DNA of 64,000 bases from Pseudacidovorax intermedius (GTDB lineage Bacteria; Pseudomonadota; Gammaproteobacteria; Burkholderiales; Burkholderiaceae_C): NCBI RefSeq assembly GCF_003350475.1, contig NZ_QQAV01000005.1, positions 248,001 to 312,000 on the forward strand, in the 5' to 3' direction. Both the position numbers and the translations under genes were made by a program. The notes beneath the pieces are model-generated. The model was not told the origin of the DNA. It was given only the letters and a program-made list of their open reading frames with translations, and did not search any database. This document shows positions 35,557-44,746 of the stretch, in pieces. Each line of letters begins with the position of its first letter. The first letter of the stretch is position 1.

Positions 35557-36555
35557 TTGACCCGCATCCTCTCGCGCAAGCATTTCCTGGGCGCTGCCGC
35601 CCTGGCCGCCACCACCCTTCTGCTGCCCACCTGGGCCCAGGCACAGGCGGGCGGCTATCCCGCCCGGCCGATCCGGCTCGTGGTGCCTTTCGCGCCCGGC
35701 GGCAACACCGACATCCTGGCCCGCATGGTGGGCCAGGGCCTGACCGAAAGCCTGGGCCAGCCCGTGGTCGTGGACAACGTGTCGGGGGCCAACGGCTCCA
35801 TCGGTGCCAGCCGGGTCGCCTCGTCCGCGGCCGATGGCTACACGCTGCTGTTCGGCACGGCGGGCACGCAGGCCATCAACCAGAGCCTGTACAAGAACCT
35901 GGGCGAGAAGAACCTCGATGATTTCGAGTACGTCGCCATGGTCACCTCCATCCCCAACGTGCTGGTGGTCAACGACACGAAGGGCGCACCGAAGACCGTG
36001 GCCGAACTGGCCGCCAGCGAGAAGGCGCGGCGCGAAGGTCTGAACTACGGCTCGCCGGGCACCGGCTCCACCGTGCATCTGTCCGGTGAACTGTTCAAGA
36101 CCGCCACCAAGCTCAACCTCGTCCATGTGCCCTACAAGGGCAGCTCCCTGGCGCTCACCGACCTCATGGGTGGGCAGATCGACTTCATCTTCGAGAACGT
36201 GACGCCGGCGCTGCCCTTCATCCAGGGCGGCAAGCTGCGCGCCCTGGCCGTGACCTCGGCCGAACGCATCCCGGTGCTGCCCAACGTGCCCACCATGAAG
36301 GAGCTGGGCTATGCCAACTTCGTGACCGCCACCTGGAATGGCGTGCTGGCCCCCAAGGGCACGCCGGCCGCCATCGTCAAGCGCCTGGAAGAGGCCACGC
36401 TCAAGGTCGCGGCCAGCCCGGAGTTCAAGGAACGCGTCACCGCCCTGGGCGGCGAGGTGAAGCCCCTGGCCGGTCCGGCCTTCCGCGACTTCACCCGCAG
36501 CGAGTACCGCCACTGGGGCGCCATCATCAAGGACGCCGGCGTTCCCCGGCAGTGA
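35557..36555 (+). CDS. Bug/TctC-family solute receptor, TTG start
   Basis: A 332-residue receptor with a signal peptide (ILSRKHFLGAAALAATTLLLPTWAQAQ) and family motifs YPARPIRLVVPFAPGGNTDILAR, VVVDNVSGANGSIG and ADGYTLLFG. No ATG precedes the signal peptide at a proper distance. TTG at 35557 with GGAGA 9 bases upstream gives a normal leader, so it is taken as the start. It heads an operon with a D-2-hydroxyglutarate dehydrogenase-like enzyme and an HglS-like dioxygenase, so a dicarboxylate such as 2-oxoadipate or a relative is a reasonable ligand guess. Confidence 0.88.
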   Translation: MTRILSRKHFLGAAALAATTLLLPTWAQAQAGGYPARPIRLVVPFAPGGNTDILARMVGQGLTESLGQPVVVDNVSGANGSIGASRVASSAADGYTLLFGTAGTQAINQSLYKNLGEKNLDDFEYVAMVTSIPNVLVVNDTKGAPKTVAELAASEKARREGLNYGSPGTGSTVHLSGELFKTATKLNLVHVPYKGSSLALTDLMGGQIDFIFENVTPALPFIQGGKLRALAVTSAERIPVLPNVPTMKELGYANFVTATWNGVLAPKGTPAAIVKRLEEATLKVAASPEFKERVTALGGEVKPLAGPAFRDFTRSEYRHWGAIIKDAGVPRQ

Positions 36556-36583
36556 GCCGCCGCGAGTCCACCGACGCCGACGC

Positions 36584-38002
<1,419 letters not shown>

Positions 38003-38054
38003 GGCCGTTCGCCCGCCGCCCTTCCGCATTCCTACGCTTCCCGACGTTTCCACC

Positions 38055-39446
38055 ATGTCCTCCTTCGTCAGTCCGGACCAGATCCGCGACCGCTTCTCGC
38101 AGTCCATGTCGGCCATGTACAAGACCGAGGTGCCGCAGTACGGCGCCTTGCTCGAACTCGTGGCGCAGATCAACCAGGCCACGCTCGACGCGCAGCCCGT
38201 GCTGCGGCAGTCGCTCACGGAGGCCGGCGAGCTGCATCGCCTCGACGTGGAGCGCCACGGCGCCATCCGCCTGGGCACGCCCGAAGAACTCGCGACCATG
38301 CGGCGCATCTTCCGCGTGATGGGCATGTTCCCGGTCGGCTACTACGACCTCTCGGTCGCCGGCGTGCCGGTGCATGCGACCGCCTTCCGGCCCGTAAGCG
38401 ACGAGGCGCTGCGGCTCAACCCCTTCCGTGTGTTCACCTCGCTGCTGCGGCTGGAGCTCATCGCCGACGCAGGCCTGCGCGAACAGGCGCGCGACATCCT
38501 CGCGAAGCGCCGCATCTTCACGGACGAGGCACTGGCACTCACGGCGCGCTTCGAGTCCGATGGCGGGCTGACCGATGCGCAGGCCGATGCCTTCGTGCGC
38601 GAGGTGACCGAGACCTTTCGCTGGCACAGCGAGGCCACCGTGAGCCTCGACACCTACCGTCAGCTGCATGCCGCGCACCGCCTGGTGGCGGACGTGGTGT
38701 CGTTCAAGGGCCCGCACATCAACCATTTGACGCCGCGCACGCTCGACATCGATGCGGCCCAGGCCGAGATGCCGCGCCGCGGCCTGGCCGCCAAGGACGT
38801 GGTCGAAGGACCGCCGCGCCGCCGCCATCCCATCCTGCTGCGGCAGACCAGCTTCAAGGCGCTGGAAGAGACCATCGTCTTCACGCAAGGCGGCGACGCT
38901 GGCTCGCACACCGCCCGCTTCGGCGAGATCGAGCAGCGCGGCATGGCGCTCACCCGCAAAGGTCGCGCGCTCTACGACCAACTGTTGGCGCAGGTGCGGT
39001 CGATGGAAGGCGCCGGCAGCGCCGCGGCCGACTACGGTCAACGGCTGGCCGCGGCCTTCGCGGACTTCCCGGACGAGCCGGAGGTGCTGCTGGACCAGGC
39101 GCTGGCCTTCTTCCGCCATCACGTGGCGGACGAGGCCGGCTTTGCCGCGCGCGCGGCGAGCGGCACGCCCTTCGACCTGGCCGCCCTGCGCCGCGACGGC
39201 ATCGTGGGGGCGCGGCCCATCGTCTACGAAGACTTCCTGCCCGTGAGCGCGGCCGGCATCTTCCAATCCAACCTGGGCGGGGAAGAGCAGAAGAGCTACG
39301 CCGCCAATGCGGCCCAGGCTGCTTTCGAACAGGCCCTCGGTGCGCCGGTGGCCGACGAGATCGCGCTGTATGAAGCGAGCCAGGCGGCCTCGGTGGAGGC
39401 GCTGCGGGTCCGCTACGCAGAACTGGCGGGCGCGGGCGCGCGCTGA
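38055..39446 (+). CDS. hglS: 2-oxoadipate dioxygenase/decarboxylase-like protein (HglS/YdcJ, DUF1338)
   Basis: A 463-residue DUF1338 protein. In Pseudomonas putida the family member HglS converts 2-oxoadipate to D-2-hydroxyglutarate with Fe(II) and O2 in lysine catabolism. Conserved parts include VERHGAIRLGTPEEL (about 63-77, first His ligand), FKGPHINHLTPRTLDID (about 217-233, second His) and RFGEIEQRGMALT (about 292-304, Glu ligand). It follows a D-2-hydroxyglutarate dehydrogenase-like gene by 52 bases, giving the two consecutive steps 2-oxoadipate to D-2-hydroxyglutarate to 2-oxoglutarate. Confidence 0.87.
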   Translation: MSSFVSPDQIRDRFSQSMSAMYKTEVPQYGALLELVAQINQATLDAQPVLRQSLTEAGELHRLDVERHGAIRLGTPEELATMRRIFRVMGMFPVGYYDLSVAGVPVHATAFRPVSDEALRLNPFRVFTSLLRLELIADAGLREQARDILAKRRIFTDEALALTARFESDGGLTDAQADAFVREVTETFRWHSEATVSLDTYRQLHAAHRLVADVVSFKGPHINHLTPRTLDIDAAQAEMPRRGLAAKDVVEGPPRRRHPILLRQTSFKALEETIVFTQGGDAGSHTARFGEIEQRGMALTRKGRALYDQLLAQVRSMEGAGSAAADYGQRLAAAFADFPDEPEVLLDQALAFFRHHVADEAGFAARAASGTPFDLAALRRDGIVGARPIVYEDFLPVSAAGIFQSNLGGEEQKSYAANAAQAAFEQALGAPVADEIALYEASQAASVEALRVRYAELAGAGAR

Positions 39447-39552
39447 GGCGCGGCGGCCCCTGCCTACAGCAGACTCGGCTGTCTGGCTGGCGGGCCGCCC
39501 CGTGCAGTGCACTAGGCTCCTGGGTCCGAATCCATTCCAAGGAGTCCTGCCC

Positions 39553-40020
39553 ATGCATCTCGACGGATCGTGCCATTGCGGCCGCGTGCGCTTCAGCGTG
39601 GAGTCGACGGAGCCGGTGCCCTTCATGCGTTGCTACTGCTCGATCTGCCGCAAGACCGCGGGCACGGGCGGCTATGCCATCAACCTGGGCGCGGATGCGC
39701 GCACCTTCCAGCTGCACAGCGGCCAGGATGCGGTGCGCATCTATCGCGCCCGCATCGACGGCAAGGAGAGCACGGGCCAGCGCCACTTCTGCGGCCACTG
39801 CGGCACAGCCCTGTGGCTGTACGACAAGAGCTGGCCCGAGCTGATCCACCCGCATGCCGGTGCCATCGACACGCCGCTGCCCGTGCCGCCCGAGAACGTG
39901 CACATGCTGCTCGATTCGAAGGCTGCGTGGGTGCAGGTGGAAGGCCGGCCGGGCGATGCGCGCTTCGAGCACTTTCCGAAGGAGTCGCTCGCCGAGTGGC
40001 ACCGCCGCCACGGGCTGTGA
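39553..40020 (+). CDS. GFA/CENP-V family zinc protein
   Basis: A 155-residue protein with the family zinc cysteines GSCHCGRVRF (about 6-15), RCYCSICRKTAGTGGY (about 26-41) and FCGHCGTALW (about 79-88). Named after a glutathione-dependent formaldehyde-activating enzyme, but most members have unknown function. It follows hglS by 106 bases and may be separately transcribed (GGAG precedes the ATG). Confidence 0.88.
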   Translation: MHLDGSCHCGRVRFSVESTEPVPFMRCYCSICRKTAGTGGYAINLGADARTFQLHSGQDAVRIYRARIDGKESTGQRHFCGHCGTALWLYDKSWPELIHPHAGAIDTPLPVPPENVHMLLDSKAAWVQVEGRPGDARFEHFPKESLAEWHRRHGL

Positions 40021-40050
40021 GCGGCCGGCCGCCCGGCGCAGGCCCGCGCC

Positions 40051-40923
40051 TCAACCGGTCTGTGCCACGAGCCTGAGCAGCGCCCCGTACCACGGCGCCT
40101 GCGGATCCCGCAGCGCCAGGTGGGTACCGAAATGGTCCAGCAGCGGCATCTCGTGCGTGCTCACGCCGCCGGGTTGCAGGGCCAGCAGGGCGGCTGTGCG
40201 GCGGTTGGACCGCTGGACCCGCTCGCTGTCCTGTGCGCCCCAGCCCAGGTGCACGGGAAGGCGGTTTCCCGCCGTCCAGCACAGAGGGCTGAGCGGGGCG
40301 TCGTCGTCGGCATCGAGGAGCACATGGGTGTAGACGCGCTCCTCCAGGCTGCCCGGCGGCGGCATCGGATGGTGCAGGTCGAGGATGGCGCTCAGCGGCA
40401 GGCAGGCGCGTATCGCCTGAGCCGGCACGCCGGCGCGCTGCGCGTCGGCGATGCGCAGTGCCGCCAGGGCCGCAAGGTGGCCGCCCGCCGAATGTCCGGC
40501 CAGATAGAGCCGTCGCGGATCGCCGCCGAAGCCGGTCGCGTGCCGGGCAATGTGTGACAAGGCAGCCAGGCTGTCGTCCAGGGCGGCAGGCAAACGGTGC
40601 GCGGGCGCAAGGCGGTAGCCCGGCGTGACGAGCCGCATGCCCATCGCGGCCACGATGGGTGCCATGAAGGCACACCATTCCTTGTGGCCATGCGTCCAGC
40701 CGCCGCCATGCCAGAAGACCAGCACGGGTGCGTCGCGCATGCCCGGCGCGCCGTACACGTCGTAGCGCTGTGCCGGGTCGTCGCCGTAGGGCACGTTCCG
40801 GACCTGCACGAGGGCGGCGGGCACCTCGCGTGCCCAGCCGAGCACGGTCTCGGCGTAATCCGCCGCTGCCTTGAATGGCAGGGGCGGCTGGAGTGGGAGG
40901 GCGTCGATGTCGAGGAAGGTCAC
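40051..40923 (-). CDS. Alpha/beta-hydrolase (esterase/kynurenine-formamidase-like)
   Basis: A 290-residue hydrolase with an intact triad: oxyanion HGGGW (about 72-76), nucleophile elbow AGHSAGGHLAAL (about 142), Asp in HLGWGAQDSERV (about 228) and His in PLLDHFGTH (about 263). This resembles arylformamidase and BD-FAE type carboxylesterases. It is the last gene of a minus-strand set with a Bug receptor (25 bases upstream) and porin; it may hydrolyse the imported compound. Confidence 0.82.
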   Translation of the reverse strand: MTFLDIDALPLQPPLPFKAAADYAETVLGWAREVPAALVQVRNVPYGDDPAQRYDVYGAPGMRDAPVLVFWHGGGWTHGHKEWCAFMAPIVAAMGMRLVTPGYRLAPAHRLPAALDDSLAALSHIARHATGFGGDPRRLYLAGHSAGGHLAALAALRIADAQRAGVPAQAIRACLPLSAILDLHHPMPPPGSLEERVYTHVLLDADDDAPLSPLCWTAGNRLPVHLGWGAQDSERVQRSNRRTAALLALQPGGVSTHEMPLLDHFGTHLALRDPQAPWYGALLRLVAQTG

Positions 40924-40948
40924 AGTGTCCTTGCGGTGGGCCTGTGCG

Positions 40949-41965
40949 CTACTCGGCGCGGATGCCGAATTCCTTCACCAGCCTGCCGTAGCGCAGGTAG
41001 TCATCTTCGGCGAGCTTCTTCATTCTGTCCGGCGGACCGCCTTCGGGCTGGAGCGAGATCGACTTCATGCGTGCCACCACGTCGGGCATGCGGATGATCT
41101 CGTTGAAGTGCTGGTTCAGCAGCGCGACCAGCGCGGGCGGCAGGCCCTTGGGCCCGAGCAGCGCCTGCCAGGCGCCGATCTCGGCATGGGGTATGCCGGC
41201 CTCGGCCAGCGTGGGCACCTGCGGCAGGAAGGGCGAGCGCTGGGCATCGGCCACGGCCAGCACGGTGAGCTTGCCGCTGTCGATGTAGGGCGCCACCGGT
41301 CCGAGCGACGTGTACATCATCGGCACCTGGCCGGCGACCATGTCCGCGATGGCCGGCATGCTGCCGCGGTAGGGCACCTGGGTGATCTTCACGCCGGCGG
41401 ACTTGTCCACCAGTTCGGCCAGGATATGCATGGGCGAGCCGTAGCCGGGACTCGCATAGCTGCGGATACGGCCCGCCTTGACGCTGGCGAGCAGATCCTT
41501 CATGGTCTTGACGCCCGTGTCCGACGCCACCACCACGAAGAGCGACTGGCTGGCGAGTTGGATGATCGGCGTGAGATCGTTGGCGGGGTCCACCTGCGCC
41601 GTCCGCGAGGTCTGCAGCACATGCGGGGTGATGGCGAGGGTGTTGGGGGCCAGCAGCAAGGTGTAGCCGTCTGCTGGCGCCTTCGAGACATAGTTGACGG
41701 CAATGGTGCCGGCGGCGCCGGTGCGGTTGTCGATGACCACCGGCTGGCCCAGGCGCGCGGACAGCTTCTCGCCCAGGATGCGGGCAAGCACGTCGGAGTC
41801 GCCGCCGGCGGGATAGCCGACGACCAGCGTGATGGGCCGGGCGGGATAGCCGGCCGTGCCCTGCGCAAAGGCGGGCAGCGGTGCGATGGCCGCGAGCGGG
41901 GCGGCAGCGCAGGCCAGCAGGCGCTGGCAGAGGGAGCGGCGGTTCATGGCGATGTGCGGGTTCAT
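40949..41965 (-). CDS. Bug/TctC-family solute receptor
   Basis: A 338-residue receptor. A twin-arginine-like or Sec leader (MNRRSLCQRLLACAAAPLAAIAPLPAFAQ) is followed by YPARPITLVVGYPAGGDSDVLARI, VVIDNRTGAAGT and PADGYTLLLA. The start may be 41965 or MNRRS at 41947. It lies between the porin and the esterase genes, giving an outer-membrane porin, periplasmic receptor and hydrolase set. Confidence 0.9.
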   Translation of the reverse strand: MNPHIAMNRRSLCQRLLACAAAPLAAIAPLPAFAQGTAGYPARPITLVVGYPAGGDSDVLARILGEKLSARLGQPVVIDNRTGAAGTIAVNYVSKAPADGYTLLLAPNTLAITPHVLQTSRTAQVDPANDLTPIIQLASQSLFVVVASDTGVKTMKDLLASVKAGRIRSYASPGYGSPMHILAELVDKSAGVKITQVPYRGSMPAIADMVAGQVPMMYTSLGPVAPYIDSGKLTVLAVADAQRSPFLPQVPTLAEAGIPHAEIGAWQALLGPKGLPPALVALLNQHFNEIIRMPDVVARMKSISLQPEGGPPDRMKKLAEDDYLRYGRLVKEFGIRAE

Positions 41966-42007
41966 GGGTGGAGGGGATGAAGGCGGAGGCGGACGGGAAG
42001 GCGGCGC

Positions 42008-43054
42008 TCAGAAGGCATGGCGCACGCCCACGTTGAAGGCGCGGCTGCCCAGTCCCTGCTCGGTGGCGTTGCCCACGCGGTAGAAGCCGGTGGCGGAGCC
42101 GGCCGGGGCGTTGTTGTGGATGCGTGCGATGGACACGTACAGGGCGGTGCGCCGCGAGAGGTTGTGCACGTAGCCCACGGCCCACTGGTTGGCATCGTTG
42201 TTGGCCAGGGTGCGGTCGTCCTTGCGGATGTACGACGCAAGAAACCGGCCGGGTCCGTAGGGCACGGAGACGCCCAGCAGCACGTCGCGCGAATCGCGGT
42301 TGAGCACGCCGAACACCGACGAGCCCTTGTTGATCGCGTAGTTGAAGTGCGCGGTGAGGAGGCCGAAGTCGTACTTGGCCGCCAGCAGGCTCATGCTGCC
42401 TGGCTTGCCGTTGGCATCGTTGACGTTGTGGTGGCCCAGCTTGACGTACACCGGACCCGACACGTAGCCGATGGCCGCGCCCCATTCCCGCGAGAGGCTG
42501 GCGTCGTTGGCTTTCTCGCCGAAGCCGTAGGCCAGGTCTACGGTGAAACCCTGGCGGGTTTCGAGCGCGTAGCGGACCGTGTTGTCCATGCGGTTGCTGC
42601 CGCCGGCGCCACCCGGGCTGATCAGGTTGGCCGAATCGCCGGCGAGGCCGGTGCCGAAGGGGTCGGACTCCACCTGGACGATGGCGACCGGTGTGTACTG
42701 CCGGCCCAGCAGCACGCGGCCCCAGTCGCCCTGCAGGCCGACCCAGGACTCCCGGCCGAAGCCGCGGCCGCCCTGGCCCAGCGTGCCGGTGTCGGCATTC
42801 AGGCCCATCTCCAGCCGGTAGACGGCAGCGAGCCCACCGCCGAGATCCTCGGCGCCCCGGAAGCCGAGCCGGGAACCGGCGGAGACCCCGCTGGTCAGCT
42901 TGCTGGCCTCGGCGCCGTTCGGTCCGCCGCTTTCGCGCACGAAGCCGAGGTCGACCAGCCCATAGACTGTGACGCTGCTTTGCGCAAGGGAGGAGGTCGC
43001 CGCGCTCGCAAGCGCCAGGGCAACAAGACAGGGGAGGGGACGTGCAGAGGTCAT
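42008..43054 (-). CDS. Burkholderiales-type outer-membrane porin (OmpC/Gram-negative porin family)
   Basis: A 348-residue trimeric porin. Signal peptide (about 1-24), then SSVTVYGLVDLGFVRESGG, SRLGFRGAEDLGGGLAAVYRLEMGLNADTGT and RESWVGLQGDWGRVLLGRQYTP, the classic betaproteobacterial porin pattern, ending with the C-terminal VRHAF (terminal Phe for BAM recognition). Divergent from a GntR regulator whose candidate operators lie in between. Confidence 0.93.
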   Translation of the reverse strand: MTSARPLPCLVALALASAATSSLAQSSVTVYGLVDLGFVRESGGPNGAEASKLTSGVSAGSRLGFRGAEDLGGGLAAVYRLEMGLNADTGTLGQGGRGFGRESWVGLQGDWGRVLLGRQYTPVAIVQVESDPFGTGLAGDSANLISPGGAGGSNRMDNTVRYALETRQGFTVDLAYGFGEKANDASLSREWGAAIGYVSGPVYVKLGHHNVNDANGKPGSMSLLAAKYDFGLLTAHFNYAINKGSSVFGVLNRDSRDVLLGVSVPYGPGRFLASYIRKDDRTLANNDANQWAVGYVHNLSRRTALYVSIARIHNNAPAGSATGFYRVGNATEQGLGSRAFNVGVRHAF

Positions 43055-43126
43055 GGGACGGAAGGACAGGGATGCGAAGCGGCAAATGGGACGGATGAAC
43101 CGATGCGCTTTTCATGTTTCGCCTCG

Positions 43127-43174
43127 GATTTCATGAAATCTACAAGTTTCATGAAATATTGTCGTTCGTATAAT
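43127..43174 (+). promoter_or_regulatory. Tandem TTTCATGAAA operators and GntR promoter
   Basis: GATTTCATGAAATC (43127-43140) is a perfect palindrome and TTTCATGAAA (43147-43156) a second, with centres 18 bases apart. A partial copy TTTTCATG is at 43109-43116. A consensus -10 TATAAT lies at 43169-43174, placing the second palindrome over its -35 region. They sit between the divergent porin and GntR genes and are the likely GntR sites. Confidence 0.6.
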
Positions 43175-43200
43175 GGCGTATTTACTTCATGGAGGCATCC

Positions 43201-43992
43201 GTGTTAAACGAACCTGTGCCCGACGCCTCCGGCTCGCGGACGGAGCGCGCCTACGAGCGGCTGCGCCAGGAGATCCTGCGTGGCGAGCTGGCGCCCAACG
43301 AGCGGCTTCGCGCCGCCGACCTGGACAAGCGCTTCCAGCTCGGCCTGACACCCATCCGCGAGGCGCTGGCCCGCCTGGGCAGCGAGGGGCTGGTGGCCAT
43401 CGAGGCGCATCGGGGTGCGCGTGTGGTGGAGTCGTCGCCGGCCGAACTCATCGACCTGACCCGCACGCGCCGCGAGATCGAGCGGCTGTGCCTGGCCGAT
43501 GCCATCGCCCATGGCGATGCGCGGTGGGAGGCCGGCATCGTGGCGGCATTGCACGTGCTGCACCGGACGCCGCTGCCCGACTTCAGTCGCAGCGACGCCA
43601 TGGCCTCGGAATGGGAAGTGCACCACCGCGCCTTCCATGCCGCGCTGGTGGGTGCGTGCACCTCGCAGTGGCTGCTGCGCTTCTGGAACCAGCTGGCGGA
43701 CCATTCCCAGCGCTATCGCAAGATCCGGCTGGAGAGTGCGCACCTGCAGGCGCGGGACGTGAATGCCGAGCACCAGGCCATCGTCGACGCGGTGCTCGCG
43801 CGCGACGCCGCGACCGCCATCGCGCTGATGGACCGCCACCTGCAGGAGACCGAGAACGCGGTCAGACAGGCGGGCTCGTCCGCGCCAGACGCCGCTGGGG
43901 CGGCACCGGCGCTCAGTGCCCCGCGCGCACGGGCTGGGGCGAAAGCCGCACGCCCCAGCCCTGTTCCACCAGCGCGGGGCTCAGCGCGCTGA
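43201..43992 (+). CDS. GntR-family regulator (FCD type), GTG start
   Basis: A 263-residue regulator: winged helix (about 15-75, ERAYERLRQEILRGELAPNERLRAADLDKRFQLGLTPIREALARLGSEGLV) and a helical FCD effector domain (about 90-215) with metal-type histidines in SEWEVHHRAFHAALV. GTG at 43201 has GGAGG five bases upstream; the ATG at 43189 would place that site inside the gene. The Pro/Ala-rich tail overlaps the convergent deacetylase gene by 80 bases. Confidence 0.85.
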   Translation: MLNEPVPDASGSRTERAYERLRQEILRGELAPNERLRAADLDKRFQLGLTPIREALARLGSEGLVAIEAHRGARVVESSPAELIDLTRTRREIERLCLADAIAHGDARWEAGIVAALHVLHRTPLPDFSRSDAMASEWEVHHRAFHAALVGACTSQWLLRFWNQLADHSQRYRKIRLESAHLQARDVNAEHQAIVDAVLARDAATAIALMDRHLQETENAVRQAGSSAPDAAGAAPALSAPRARAGAKAARPSPVPPARGSAR

Positions 43993-44746
43993 GTGCCTCG
44001 AACTCGATCTGGCGTGCGGCGGCGATGCCGTCGTAGGGGGTCGCGCCGATGGCCGGGTGGCACATGAGCACGTCGCCGTCCTGGCACTGGGCGATCCACT
44101 CGTCCAGCGATCGCGCATAGGTCTGCACGTCACGGTCGAAGCCATAGACGCCCAGCAGGCGATGGCTCAGGGGAATGCCCCGGCGCCGGGCGAGCCGCCG
44201 GGCGCCCGGCCCGCCCAGGCGGTGGATGAGCTGCTGCTTGAAGGCGACGGCGCCCGATGCCGGGCCGGGCCGCGTGCCACGCAGCCAGGGCAGTGCACGG
44301 CCGTAGCGCTGGTTCAGCAGTTCGGCCAGCGTCTCGCGCACGCCCGGCAGCTGGTGCACGTGCCGGTGGCCGTCCACATGGCTGGGTGGCCGGCCCATCG
44401 CGTCCTCGAAGCGGTCCAGCTGCTGCCGCAGGAGCGGGCGCCAGTGGTCGGCGCCCCGGGGCATCAGCATGCTGCGTGCCGCGAGGCCCGCCAGGCTGGC
44501 CTCGCGGGCCGTGCCATCCACGTTGGTCAGGTCCAGGTGCAGGCCCGCGTCGACGCGGTCGGCCGCGCGCTCGCGCAGCCTGGGTGCGTCGGCCGCCCAG
44601 GCCTGCCGCAGCACCATGCAGCTCGTCGCCGTGACCACGCCCTGGTCGATCAGCGCCAGGATCGCACGATCGATGCCCTGGCTCAGGCCGAAGTCATCGG
44701 CGCACACGCACAGGCGGCGCAGGAAGACCGGGTGCGGTGGGCTCAT
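43913..44746 (-). CDS. YdjC/ChbG-family carbohydrate deacetylase (NaxD-like)
   Basis: A 277-residue deacetylase with the family metal-site pattern CADDFGLSQGIDRAI (about 14-28), VDAGLHLDLTNVDG (about 65-78) and SHVDGHRHVHQLPGV (about 122-136). In Francisella, NaxD of this family deacetylates undecaprenyl-phosphate-GalNAc before transfer to lipid A, and Bordetella uses a similar enzyme for glucosamine. Here it is the last of four overlapping genes after ArnC- and ArnT-like proteins, which supports that role over the alternative chitooligosaccharide or hopanoid deacetylase roles. The ATG overlaps the ArnT-like stop (ATGA). Confidence 0.82.
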   Translation of the reverse strand: MSPPHPVFLRRLCVCADDFGLSQGIDRAILALIDQGVVTATSCMVLRQAWAADAPRLRERAADRVDAGLHLDLTNVDGTAREASLAGLAARSMLMPRGADHWRPLLRQQLDRFEDAMGRPPSHVDGHRHVHQLPGVRETLAELLNQRYGRALPWLRGTRPGPASGAVAFKQQLIHRLGGPGARRLARRRGIPLSHRLLGVYGFDRDVQTYARSLDEWIAQCQDGDVLMCHPAIGATPYDGIAAARQIEFEALSALSPALVEQGWGVRLSPQPVRAGH

